A DNA stretch of 64,000 nucleotides from an uncultured Flavobacteriaceae bacterium. Its GTDB lineage: Bacteria; Bacteroidota; Bacteroidia; Flavobacteriales; Flavobacteriaceae. The notes under the pieces are model-generated. The model worked only from the letters and a program-made list of their open reading frames with translations, was not told the DNA's origin and did not search any database. Shown here piece after piece: positions 48,073-55,987 of this stretch (positions within the stretch are counted from its first letter, which is position 1; each line of letters begins with the position of its first letter). The stretch spans positions 620,001-684,000 of the forward strand of contig CALSRG010000001.1 of assembly GCA_943788695.1 (NCBI GenBank). Direction: 5' to 3'. The position numbers and the translations under genes were made by a program.

Positions 48073-49617
48073 TTATCTTAATTTTTTGCCTTTCCTATCT
48101 AGAAAATGAAACTCTAGATAAGTAAAAGCGTCTCTTGGCAAGATTTTTACCCAAGTTTTATATTTAAAATACCACTTCATTCGTAACGAAGGAAAGCCTT
48201 CTTTTAAAAACGCTGCAATAAATGGATGTATGTGTAACACCATTTTTTTGTGGTTTTTACGAATAAGGGATTCTAATTCAAGGGTGATCTGTTGTAAGAG
48301 CATAATAGGTGCTTCTACCTCTTCATTATTCCCTCCATTTGGATCTTTCTCCTTTGTCTTTATATCCATTTCTTGGCGAACACGTTGACGTGTCATTTGG
48401 ATAAGACCAAATTTTGAGGGCGGCAAAATTTTATGCTTTGCCCTATCATTTTTCATTTCATCTCTAAAATGATTAAAAAGCTGTTTTCTATTTTCAGCTT
48501 TCCCTAAATCAATAAAATCGATTACAATGATGCCGCCCATGTCACGTAAACGCAGTTGCCGGGCTATCTCTGTTGCAGCCAACAAATTGACTTCTAACGA
48601 TACTTCTTCAGGATTTTTTGAGTTGTTTGATCCTTTGCCACTATTCACATCGATAACGTGGAGCGCTTCGGTATGCTCGATAATGAGCGAAGCTCCTTTA
48701 TCGGTGGAAACGTGACGCCCAAACGATGTTTTGATTTCTCGTTCAACACCATACTTTTCGAAAATTGGTACGGATGATTGATAAAATTTGACTATCGATT
48801 CTTTTTCAGGTGCTATTTCAGCAATATTGTCCTTAATTTGATAGTACAAAGTCTCATCGTCTACAACTATTGATGTAAACGAGTCGTTAAAAATGTCCCT
48901 AAGGATTGAAAAAGCTTTGTTGCCGTCTTCGTGAATTTTAGTTGGATAATGCGCTTTATTTATTTTTTTACACAAAGCGATCCACTTATTGTAAAGGTTC
49001 GACAAATCACGGTCTAAATCCGCTACTTTTTTGTCTTGTGCAACGGTTCTGATAATCACGCCAAATCCTTTTGGTGTGATGCTTTTTACTAATCTTTTGA
49101 GTCGTTCTTTTTCTTCATTACCTTCAATTTTTTGAGAAATTGAAATGCGGTCAGAAAAAGGTACCAAAACGAGATATCTACCAGCTAATGAAATTTCGGA
49201 ATTAAGTCTGGGTCCTTTTGTTGAAATAGGTTCCTTAATGACCTGAACTAAAATTGATTGATTGACTTTTATGGCATCAACAATTCTTCCGTCTTTTTCA
49301 ATACCTTGCTCTAGCTCATAGTTTTTAAGCGAAAAATCTTTTAGTTTCCCTGAACTAATGCTTTTGACGAATTTCAATAAAGAAGGCACGTTTGGCCCTA
49401 AGTCGTGATAGTGTAAAAAACCATCTTTTTCATAACCAACATTTACAAATGCTGCGTTAAGACCGGGAACACATTTTCTTGCTTTAGCAATAAATATATC
49501 ACCCACAGCAAATTGTGTATCTCCTTCATCTCTGTGTAATTCCGTCAATCTACCATCTTCCATTAGGGCAAAATCAACTTGTCCTGAATCTGAACGTATG
49601 ATTAATTCTTTTGACAT
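48073..49617 (-). CDS. rng: Ribonuclease E/G family protein
   Basis: The 514-residue protein has an N-terminal S1-like RNA-binding domain (VGDIFIAKARKCVPGLNAAFVNVGYEKDGFLH) and the RNase E/G catalytic core with the magnesium-binding aspartates in HVIDVNSGKG and GGIIVIDFIDL. It lacks the long C-terminal scaffold of RNase E, so it is of RNase G size. It should act in rRNA maturation and mRNA decay. Upstream, on the same strand, are a hairpin (49630-49664), a 29-residue basic protein gene and an HU gene. Confidence 0.94.
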   Translation of the reverse strand: MSKELIIRSDSGQVDFALMEDGRLTELHRDEGDTQFAVGDIFIAKARKCVPGLNAAFVNVGYEKDGFLHYHDLGPNVPSLLKFVKSISSGKLKDFSLKNYELEQGIEKDGRIVDAIKVNQSILVQVIKEPISTKGPRLNSEISLAGRYLVLVPFSDRISISQKIEGNEEKERLKRLVKSITPKGFGVIIRTVAQDKKVADLDRDLSNLYNKWIALCKKINKAHYPTKIHEDGNKAFSILRDIFNDSFTSIVVDDETLYYQIKDNIAEIAPEKESIVKFYQSSVPIFEKYGVEREIKTSFGRHVSTDKGASLIIEHTEALHVIDVNSGKGSNNSKNPEEVSLEVNLLAATEIARQLRLRDMGGIIVIDFIDLGKAENRKQLFNHFRDEMKNDRAKHKILPPSKFGLIQMTRQRVRQEMDIKTKEKDPNGGNNEEVEAPIMLLQQITLELESLIRKNHKKMVLHIHPFIAAFLKEGFPSLRMKWYFKYKTWVKILPRDAFTYLEFHFLDRKGKKLR

Positions 49618-49629
49618 ATATAGTTAATT

Positions 49630-49664
49630 TAAATCCATACCCAAAAGGGGTACAGATGGATTTA
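49630..49664 (-). promoter_or_regulatory. Hairpin in the rng leader
   Basis: TAAATCCAT (49630-49638) and ATGGATTTA (49656-49664) are perfect 9-bp arms. Inside them ACCC (49639-49642) pairs with GGGT around an AAAAG loop, leaving an ACAG bulge. It ends 12 bases before the rng start codon. It lacks a U-tract, so it looks more like a leader structure than a terminator. A link to RNase autoregulation, as known for E. coli rne, is inference. Confidence 0.45.
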
Positions 49665-49769
49665 TGTATAATTTACAAGATACTTTCGTAAAACTCAACA
49701 ACTTCGCTTTTAGCGAGACTGATGAATTTAGATGTCAAAGAACACTATTGATCGAAGAATAATTTTATG

Positions 49770-49859
49770 TTATTTCTTCTTGTGACGATTCGCACGTCTG
49801 CGTTTCTTACGCTTGTGCGTCGCTACCTTATGTCTTTTACGTTTTTTACCGCTTGGCAT
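49770..49859 (-). CDS. 29-residue ultra-basic small protein
   Basis: A complete minus-strand reading frame runs from the ATG at 49859-49857 to the TAA at 49772-49770. It encodes 29 residues beginning MPSGKKRKRHKV and ending ANRHKKK; about two thirds are Lys, Arg or His. Such composition fits a ribosomal or other RNA-binding protein. I recall near-identical short frames in other flavobacteria at the same place between HU and rng genes, which supports a real gene. A novel ribosomal protein called bL38 was reported from the Flavobacterium johnsoniae ribosome; I cannot confirm from the sequence alone that this is the same protein. Confidence 0.72.
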   Translation of the reverse strand: MPSGKKRKRHKVATHKRKKRRRANRHKKK

Positions 49860-49897
49860 AAATAATTATTTTTAGAGTTTAAAATCAATAGGGCAAA

Positions 49898-50188
49898 TTA
49901 ATTCACTTTTACCTTGTCCTTAACAGACTTTACAAAAACCTTTGCTGGCTTAAAAGCGGGGATATTGTGCGCAGGAATGGTAATTGTGGTATTTTTTGAA
50001 ATATTGCGACCAGTTTTCTCAGCTCTAGTTTTTACAATAAAACTGCCAAAACCTCTAAGATACACGTTGTCTCCTTTTGAAACAGAGTTTTTTACTTCGG
50101 TCATAAACGATTCTACTGTTGCTAAAACATCTCCTTTTTCAATACCCAATTGATCTGATATTTTCGCAACTAATTCAGCTTTTGTCAT
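49898..50188 (-). CDS. HU family DNA-binding protein
   Basis: The 96-residue protein begins MTKAELVAKISDQLG and has the HU/IHF beta-arm region GFGSFIVKTRAEKTGRNISKNTTITIPAHNIPAFKP, in which the proline near the arm tip that intercalates in DNA is visible. It bends and compacts DNA as a dimer. A promoter lies 39 bases upstream. The small basic protein gene follows 38 bases downstream, probably in the same transcript. Confidence 0.95.
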   Translation of the reverse strand: MTKAELVAKISDQLGIEKGDVLATVESFMTEVKNSVSKGDNVYLRGFGSFIVKTRAEKTGRNISKNTTITIPAHNIPAFKPAKVFVKSVKDKVKVN

Positions 50189-50226
50189 AAGTGATAATTT
50201 ATTTCAGGTTATTCTTTAAAGGGTTG

Positions 50227-50257
50227 CAAATATAGAGCTTATATTCAATAATTCAAG
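50227..50257 (-). promoter_or_regulatory. Promoter of the HU gene
   Basis: On the minus strand CTTG (50257-50254) and TATATTTG (50234-50227) are separated by 19 bases, close to the TTTG/TAnnTTTG consensus. The -7 box ends 38 bases before the HU ATG. Confidence 0.6.
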
Positions 50258-50289
50258 ATGATTTATTAATTTTTAAACCCATAAAAGCT

Positions 50290-50297
50290 TACTTTTG
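50290..50297 (+). promoter_or_regulatory. -7 box of a mutY promoter
   Basis: TACTTTTG matches TAnnTTTG and lies 10 bases before the mutY ATG. No good -33 element is visible at the usual distance. Confidence 0.35.
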
Positions 50298-50307
50298 AGC
50301 TTTCTAT

Positions 50308-51363
50308 ATGAGGCAGACAGAATTTTCCTTTGTTCTTTTAACATGGTTTGATACTTGCCAACGTAACTTGCCATGGCGTTCAACCAAAACACCTTATTTT
50401 ATTTGGCTATCGGAAGTAATTCTGCAACAAACTCAAGTGTCACAAGGGACGCCATATTTTTTGAAATTCCAATCTAAATACCCAACTGTTTTCGATTTGG
50501 CAGCCGCTGATGAACAAGATGTACTTAAAACATGGGAGGGACTCGGTTATTATTCACGGGCACGAAACCTCCATAAAACTGCTATTGAAGTAGCGCACAA
50601 TCATAACGGAATTTTTCCTAACACAGCTGTAGCACTTCAAAAGTTACCTGGCATAGGTCCGTATACTGCCAGTGCCATAGCGTCCATTTGTTATGACGAA
50701 TCAATAGCCGCTGTTGATGGTAATGCTTATAGGGTGCTGTCTCGATTTTTTGGAATCGATTTAGCGATCAATCAAAGTGAAGGAATAAAGTATTTTAAAC
50801 TATTGGCGCAGGATCTTGTGCCTTTTGAAAGGGCTGGTGATTACAATCAGGCGGTAATGGAATTCGGCGCACTTGTATGCACTCCAAAGGCACCTCAATG
50901 CTCATCTTGCCCGATAAATGAAAAGTGTGTGGCATTGAGGAGTAATTCAGTATCGAGTTTGCCTTTTAAGATCAAAAAGTCAGCAATAAAAAAAAGATAT
51001 TTTAATTACCTTTTGCCTTTAGACGCAACGCATCATACGAGGCTAAAAAAAAGAACAGGCAATGGAATTTGGCGTCATTTATATGAATTTCCATTGATTG
51101 AGTCCAATGAACTACTCGGGTATCAGGCATTATCGAAAAGTGTGAAAGAAAATACGGATTTTGACCGCTTCAATGATTTGATTTTAATAAATATAGATCC
51201 TATTGTGCATAAACTCACACACCAGCATATATTTGCGAACTTTTGGATCGTTCATTTGGATCAGTTAGAAGATGATTTTGTCCATTTTTCAGAGGTAGAT
51301 CAATATCCTATGCCTCAACTTATTGTGACCTTTTTAAAAAATTTTCGAAATCAAATTAAGTAA
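50308..51363 (+). CDS. mutY: A/G-specific adenine glycosylase
   Basis: The 351-residue protein shows the catalytic Glu36 (SEVILQQTQV), the helix-hairpin-helix LPGIGPYTA (113-121), the catalytic Asp137 (AAVDGNAYR) and the [4Fe-4S] cysteines 191, 198, 201 and 207 in the C-x6-C-x2-C-x5-C pattern. The C-terminal NUDIX-like domain reads 8-oxoguanine, so the enzyme removes adenine mispaired with it. It is followed by ssb, gldE and gldD, a conserved flavobacterial order. Confidence 0.96.
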   Translation: MRQTEFSFVLLTWFDTCQRNLPWRSTKTPYFIWLSEVILQQTQVSQGTPYFLKFQSKYPTVFDLAAADEQDVLKTWEGLGYYSRARNLHKTAIEVAHNHNGIFPNTAVALQKLPGIGPYTASAIASICYDESIAAVDGNAYRVLSRFFGIDLAINQSEGIKYFKLLAQDLVPFERAGDYNQAVMEFGALVCTPKAPQCSSCPINEKCVALRSNSVSSLPFKIKKSAIKKRYFNYLLPLDATHHTRLKKRTGNGIWRHLYEFPLIESNELLGYQALSKSVKENTDFDRFNDLILINIDPIVHKLTHQHIFANFWIVHLDQLEDDFVHFSEVDQYPMPQLIVTFLKNFRNQIK

Positions 51364-51433
51364 ACTTTCATTTTTTTGTATTTTTAAAGTCAAAACTATA
51401 AATCTGCCTTTAAGGCAATAAAAACCTCAAATT

Positions 51434-51847
51434 ATGTCAGGAACTTTAAACAAGGTTATGTTAATTGGACATCTGGGAGACGATGTCAAAATGCACTATT
51501 TTGATGATGGTGCTTGTGTAGGACGTTTTTCTTTAGCGACTAACGAGTCTTATACCAATAAGCAAACTAATGAACGTGTTACCAATACAGAATGGCACAA
51601 TATTATAGTGCGTAATAAAGCAGCTGAAATATGTGAAAAATATTTAAATAAAGGTGATAAAGTATACATCGAAGGACGTGTAAAAACGCGAAAGTGGCAA
51701 GATGACAAAGGCGTTGACCGCTACTCAACCGAAGTGGTTTGTAATGAATTCACTTTCTTAACAACAAAATCTGATTCCACTAATTCTCAAAAGGAATCGG
51801 ATCAACAAACGGCGCCTCCAGAAGATAATTCAGATTTACCTTTTTAG
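51434..51847 (+). CDS. ssb: Single-stranded DNA-binding protein
   Basis: The 137-residue protein has an OB-fold N-terminal domain (LNKVMLIGHLGDDVKM..., with NTEWHNIIVRNKAAE and VYIEGRVKTRKWQD) and a short tail ending in DNSDLPF, the acidic tip by which SSB recruits repair partners. A short dyad TGCCTT-T-AAGGCA (51405-51417) lies 17 bases before the ATG. The gldE start codon follows 21 bases after the stop, in the same reading frame. Confidence 0.95.
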   Translation: MSGTLNKVMLIGHLGDDVKMHYFDDGACVGRFSLATNESYTNKQTNERVTNTEWHNIIVRNKAAEICEKYLNKGDKVYIEGRVKTRKWQDDKGVDRYSTEVVCNEFTFLTTKSDSTNSQKESDQQTAPPEDNSDLPF

Positions 51848-51868
51848 TATGAACCAATCAAATATAAT

Positions 51869-53176
51869 TTGGACTCCGACCCTTTAAGTTTACTCGTGCT
51901 GCGTGGCACTATTGATATAGCCTTTCTTCAGGGGTTGCTAGTTTTTTTTATTTTACTCGGGCTTTCAGCTATTGTTTCTGGATCTGAGGTAGCGTGTTTT
52001 TCCTTGACCCAGTCTCAATTGTCTGAGTCTGATTCGAAACGCATACACTTAATCAATATAATGGTTAAGGTGCCGGAACGCCTTTTGGCAACAATATTGG
52101 TGGCAAATAATTTTATTAATATCGGAATTGTATTGCTCTTTTCACAACTTGGAAATACTCTTTTTGCAGGGATAGAAGACGCTGTTGCTCGATTTGTTAT
52201 CGAAATTGTTACTGCTACTTTTTTGCTTTTGATTTTTGGAGAAATTTTACCAAAAATTTATGCGAGTAGAAATAATCTGAAATTTGCCCTGTTTATTGCA
52301 CAACCCTTATATGCTTTATTCTATGCACTGAAGCCAATCAGTCATCCTATGCAGCGTATCACTTCTTTTTTGAAAAAGGGATTTGCTCAACGAAAGACCA
52401 GTCTTAGTGTGGATCAGTTATCGCAGGCTTTGGAACTTACAGATCCCGATGATACATCCAAACAAGAACAAAAAATTTTAAAAGGTATCGTGTCTTTTGG
52501 TAATACAGACACAAAACAAGTTATGAGTCAACGGCTTGATATTGTTGCGCTGGATGTCAATGATTCTTTCGAGAATGTCCTTGCAGAAATATTGAAACAT
52601 GGACATTCGCGCGTACCTGTTTTTGAGGTTGATATTGATCATGTGGTTGGTGTTTTATATGTAAAGGATCTAATTCCCTATTTGAACCGCAAATCGTTCG
52701 ATTGGACTTCATTAATTCGAGAACCGTTTTTTGTTCCAGAAAATAAAAAACTCGATGATTTGATGGCTGAATTTAAGGAGAAAAAAGTGCATTTAGCTCT
52801 GGTAGTTGATGAGTATGGAGGCACCTCTGGATTGGTGACTCTCGAGGATGTCATTGAAGAAATTGTAGGCGATATATCCGATGAATTTGATCAAGAGGAT
52901 ATCAGCTTTACTAAATTGGATGAGAACAACTTTAGCTTTGACGGTAAAACAATTTTAAAAGATGTTTACAGAATTGCTCAAATAGAAGATTTTGAGCTTT
53001 TTGAGTCGGCTAAAGGAGAAGCTGATACCCTTGCAGGGTTAATTCTTGAGCTTTCTGGTGGTTTTCCTAAACGAGGTGCGGTAATTTCTTTTAACACTTA
53101 TAAATTTACCATTGAACAACTGGATCGTAAACGCTTAAAAAGAATTAAATTATCAAAACTCCCACGCCTTACATAG
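51869..53176 (+). CDS. gldE: Gliding motility-associated protein GldE
   Basis: The 435-residue protein has an N-terminal CNNM-type membrane domain with about three to four helices (residues 15-170), a CBS pair (about 200-330, including VLYVKDLIPYL and LALVVDEYGGTSGLVTLED) and a CorC/HlyC domain at the C-terminus. It is the GldE paralogue of magnesium/cobalt efflux-type proteins, needed with GldD for gliding. No in-frame ATG exists after the ssb stop; the TTG at 51869 gives MDSDP, which fits the family N-terminus. An out-of-frame ATG at 51849 opens only 12 codons. Confidence 0.92.
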   Translation: MDSDPLSLLVLRGTIDIAFLQGLLVFFILLGLSAIVSGSEVACFSLTQSQLSESDSKRIHLINIMVKVPERLLATILVANNFINIGIVLLFSQLGNTLFAGIEDAVARFVIEIVTATFLLLIFGEILPKIYASRNNLKFALFIAQPLYALFYALKPISHPMQRITSFLKKGFAQRKTSLSVDQLSQALELTDPDDTSKQEQKILKGIVSFGNTDTKQVMSQRLDIVALDVNDSFENVLAEILKHGHSRVPVFEVDIDHVVGVLYVKDLIPYLNRKSFDWTSLIREPFFVPENKKLDDLMAEFKEKKVHLALVVDEYGGTSGLVTLEDVIEEIVGDISDEFDQEDISFTKLDENNFSFDGKTILKDVYRIAQIEDFELFESAKGEADTLAGLILELSGGFPKRGAVISFNTYKFTIEQLDRKRLKRIKLSKLPRLT

Positions 53177-53748
53177 TTAAACTGTTTGTCCTTTTGTTAT
53201 TAGCACATTCCTGTAATGAAGCCACTGTGCCCAAGCCAAAGGGATTTTTAAGACTTGATTATCCAGAAGTGAAGTATGTGAATTTCAACCATGATCCTGC
53301 TTTTTCTTTTGATAAAAGTATTTGGTGTGATGTATATCAATCTGTTCGACAAGATGCGTTTGTTCAAAAGCAAATCAATTTAGTCTATCCAACACAAAAT
53401 GCTGTTCTTTATTGCAATTATACCTCTCTAACGTATAATGATTTGAATAGGCTCTTGTTAGACGCGGAAACGCGTACTCAGAAGCATACTGTTAAAGCTG
53501 ATGCTATCGAAATGCAACCTTATGCTGATGATGTAAACAAGGTTTACGGTATGCTTTATGATGTTTCTGGTGATGCAGCTTCGCCAATTCAGTTTTATGT
53601 TACCGATAGCATCAATCATTTCTTGTCAGGTGCTCTTTATTTTTCAAGCCAACCTAACTATGACTCGATACGCCCTGCTATAGATTATCTGAGAACGGAT
53701 GTGCGTCATTTATTGGAAACGTTGCGCTGGAATCAAGAGAATTTTTAA
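53149..53748 (+). CDS. gldD: Gliding motility lipoprotein GldD
   Basis: Residues PKPKGFLRLDYPEVKYVNF-type sequence after the lipobox identify GldD, a lipoprotein needed for gliding and type IX secretion. The frame is open from 53149 and contains no ATG or GTG before the lipobox LLAHSC. An upstream non-standard start (ATT at 53149, ATC at 53152, ATA at 53173 or CTG at 53182) would give a complete signal peptide such as one containing KLFVLLLLAHSC; the TTG at 53194 gives one that is too short. I list the longest form, overlapping the end of gldE by 28 bases. The stop overlaps the convergent metal-binding gene by 3 bases. The identity is firm; the start is uncertain. Confidence 0.85.
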   Translation: MIKTPTPYIVKLFVLLLLAHSCNEATVPKPKGFLRLDYPEVKYVNFNHDPAFSFDKSIWCDVYQSVRQDAFVQKQINLVYPTQNAVLYCNYTSLTYNDLNRLLLDAETRTQKHTVKADAIEMQPYADDVNKVYGMLYDVSGDAASPIQFYVTDSINHFLSGALYFSSQPNYDSIRPAIDYLRTDVRHLLETLRWNQENF

Positions 53749-54383
53749 GATTTTTTATCCTTACAGCACGCTTTTTCGCAACCTGGTTTACAAGCCTCTT
53801 TTTTTTCACTCATTGCTTTATCCTTGCAACAAGGTTTGTCACAATCTGCTTTGCACATTTTTTTCGAAGCCTTTTCTTTACAGCAAGGTTTTTCGCAATC
53901 TGCTTGACACATTTTAGCATCCGTTTTGCAGCATGGCATTGAGCACGCCAATTTTTCGGCCTCAGTTTTCCCTTCACAGCATGCCATAGTGCAAGCCTTT
54001 TTTTCTGTTGAGGAATTTGTAAAAGATTCAACAATTTTGAGGTCGACTACTTTATACATATCCCCAGAAGCCGTGACAGAAGCTTCAAGATCTTCTAGAG
54101 AAAGAAGACTATCGTCAAATTTTACTTGAGCCATTTTAGTATCGAAGTTGACCATTGCAGATCCGACACCTTTCATTTTATTTAAATTTTCTTCAATAGT
54201 CTTAGCACAGCCCATAGCGCAGGTCATGCCTTCAATGGTAAACTCTGCCATTGCATAATCGCTAAAGTCTTCATTGGTTTGAGACGTTTCAGTAGTTTCT
54301 ACCTCAACAATTTCACCATCATTGGAGGCATTTTTGCATTGGAAACTAAGTAAAACGAGTAGAGTTAAAGCAAGGTATTTCAT
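53745..54383 (-). CDS. Lipoprotein with HMA domain and metallothionein-like cysteine tail
   Basis: The 212-residue protein has a signal peptide and lipobox (LSFQC, Cys16), an HMA-type metal-binding domain at about 44-118 with GMTCAMGC (metal cysteines 55 and 59), and a tail (131-207) with 18 cysteines in 77 residues. The tail holds two CxxxCC units followed by three tandem repeats of the form CxxxCxxxCC, starting at Cys159, Cys177 and Cys198. HMA domains bind copper, zinc or similar ions; the tail looks like a metal-storage or sequestering module. The protein is probably in the periplasm, lipid-anchored. No transporter or regulator of metals is adjacent. The combination is unusual to me. Confidence 0.85.
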   Translation of the reverse strand: MKYLALTLLVLLSFQCKNASNDGEIVEVETTETSQTNEDFSDYAMAEFTIEGMTCAMGCAKTIEENLNKMKGVGSAMVNFDTKMAQVKFDDSLLSLEDLEASVTASGDMYKVVDLKIVESFTNSSTEKKACTMACCEGKTEAEKLACSMPCCKTDAKMCQADCEKPCCKEKASKKMCKADCDKPCCKDKAMSEKKEACKPGCEKACCKDKKS

Positions 54384-54460
54384 AATATTACAATTATTTG
54401 TTAGGTCGAGTAAAAGTAATTAAAATATTATATTTCTTTGCAAACTAATAAGAGAAAAAC

Positions 54461-55351
54461 GTGAACTTTAAAGGGGTTTTTATTCAATACAAGAAGTGGT
54501 TTTTTTTAGTTGCTTTATCAATCATTTGGGGGAGCTCCTTTATTTTAATTAAAAAAAGTCTCACTGGCTTAGAGCCTTTGCAGTTGGGTGCTTTGAGGTT
54601 ATTGTTTTCCGGCGCCATGATTTTATTCTTTGGTGCACGATTGATCAGAAATATTTCAAAAAAACAATGGCCTTGGGTGATGTGGTCTGCTATTTTAGGT
54701 ACTTTTTTTCCTTCATTTTTGTTTGCTATTGCTGAAACTGAAATTGATAGTGCTGTTGCCTCTATCCTAAATGGACTAGTTCCTCTTAATACTATCTTGT
54801 TTGGATTCGCCATTTTTAAAATCGGATCAACCAAACGTCAGCTCATAGGGGTTTTGGTAGGATTCGTTGGAACAGCCTTGCTCATCGGTTATGGTGCACA
54901 ATTCAATCCACAACAAAATTATTACTATGCTGGTTTTATTATTCTATCAACTTTGATGTATGCGGCGAATATTAATATCATCAAAAAGCACCTTCAAGAA
55001 ATGACAGCGCTGACTATAGCTGCTGGAAATTTTATTCTATTAATGATTCCTGCCTGTATTATACTTGTTGTCAGTGGTTTTTTCGAAAATGATACATACC
55101 GCTCCGACGCTGTGTTAACATCAATGGGATATGTTATTATTTTGTCTCTCTTTGGAACAGCATTAGCCAAAGTCCTTTTCAATCAGTTGGTTCAAATGTC
55201 AACACCAGTATTTGCCTCTTCTGTTACTTATTTGATGCCACTTGTTGCCGTGTTGTGGGCTACACTTGACGGCGAGACATTTTACATGGAGCAGGGCATA
55301 GCAGCAATTTTTATTTTATTGGGGGTTTATATGTCAAATCGTAAAAAATGA
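54461..55351 (+). CDS. EamA/DMT-family permease
   Basis: The 296-residue protein has ten predicted membrane helices arranged as two EamA repeats, the pattern of drug/metabolite transporter family exporters. The first repeat begins with SIIWGSSFILIKKSL and a later region has VTYLMPLVAVLWA, both typical. The substrate cannot be predicted. The start is a GTG at 54461, supported by a positively charged first segment before helix 1; no ATG lies between the preceding in-frame stop and the first helix. Confidence 0.85.
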   Translation: MNFKGVFIQYKKWFFLVALSIIWGSSFILIKKSLTGLEPLQLGALRLLFSGAMILFFGARLIRNISKKQWPWVMWSAILGTFFPSFLFAIAETEIDSAVASILNGLVPLNTILFGFAIFKIGSTKRQLIGVLVGFVGTALLIGYGAQFNPQQNYYYAGFIILSTLMYAANINIIKKHLQEMTALTIAAGNFILLMIPACIILVVSGFFENDTYRSDAVLTSMGYVIILSLFGTALAKVLFNQLVQMSTPVFASSVTYLMPLVAVLWATLDGETFYMEQGIAAIFILLGVYMSNRKK

Positions 55352-55384
55352 TTTTAGCTTGAGTCACTATTATGTAAGGAAACA

Positions 55385-55415
55385 TTTGTTGGTTTTTTAA
55401 ATTACACTATATTTG
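55385..55415 (+). promoter_or_regulatory. rplU-rpmA promoter
   Basis: TTTG (55385-55388) and TATATTTG (55408-55415) are separated by exactly 19 bases, a full match to the Bacteroidetes promoter consensus. The rplU ATG lies 39 bases downstream of the -7 box. Confidence 0.78.
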
Positions 55416-55454
55416 CACGCATTTTAACAATGATAAACCTTTAAACCCAGCGCG

Positions 55455-55967
55455 ATGTACGCAATTGTAGAGATAGCAGGGCAACAATTCAAAGTTGTAA
55501 AAGACCAAAAAGTCTTTGTAAATCGTTTGGATTCTGAAGAAGGCAACAAAGTCACTTTTGACAATGTGCTTCTTTTGGACGACGGTGGCAAAGTAACTTT
55601 AGGCGCCCCGGCTATAGACGGTGCTCAAGTGAGTGCCAAAGTTTTAAAACACTTACGCGGTGATAAAGTCATCGTGTTTAAAAAGAAACGACGTAAAGGA
55701 TACCGTGTCAAGAATGGACATCGTCAGTCTTTTACTGAAATTCAGATTGACAGTATTGTTACTTCTGGCGCCAAAAAAACGGCACCAAAAGCCGAAAAGA
55801 CTTCTGTCAAGACAGAACCTGTGAAGACAGTTAAAGATGAAACAATAGCTCCAGCTGCTGATTTGACTAAAATGTCTGTCGCTGAATTAAAATCATTGGC
55901 AAAAGAAAAGGGTCTTACAGGAATTTCGGCTATGAAAAAAGCCGATCTTATCGCGGCCTTAAGCTAA
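55455..55967 (+). CDS. rplU: Ribosomal protein bL21 with C-terminal extension
   Basis: Residues 1-103 are a standard bL21 (MYAIVEIAGQQFKV at the start, KKRRKGYRVKNGHRQ near 75-89). About 67 further residues follow: a Lys/Pro/Thr-rich linker and a last segment (about 136-170, MSVAELKSLAKEKGLTGIS and KKADLIAAL) that looks like a SAP/Rho-N helix-extended-helix fold. Such extensions occur on other Bacteroidetes bL21 proteins, to my recollection. The gene precedes rpmA by 20 bases, the common bacterial order. Confidence 0.95.
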   Translation: MYAIVEIAGQQFKVVKDQKVFVNRLDSEEGNKVTFDNVLLLDDGGKVTLGAPAIDGAQVSAKVLKHLRGDKVIVFKKKRRKGYRVKNGHRQSFTEIQIDSIVTSGAKKTAPKAEKTSVKTEPVKTVKDETIAPAADLTKMSVAELKSLAKEKGLTGISAMKKADLIAALS

Positions 55968-55987
55968 CCATTTAAAAGACATAAACC

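Noticed and set aside
51405..51417. TGCCTT-T-AAGGCA dyad upstream of ssb
   Set aside because: Six-base arms are short enough to be chance and there is no clear promoter element next to it; mentioned in the ssb entry only.
53810..54034. 74-residue basic frame overlapping the cysteine-rich lipoprotein gene in another frame
   Set aside because: It arises from the repeated AAG/TGC-type codons of the tail and has no signature of its own.
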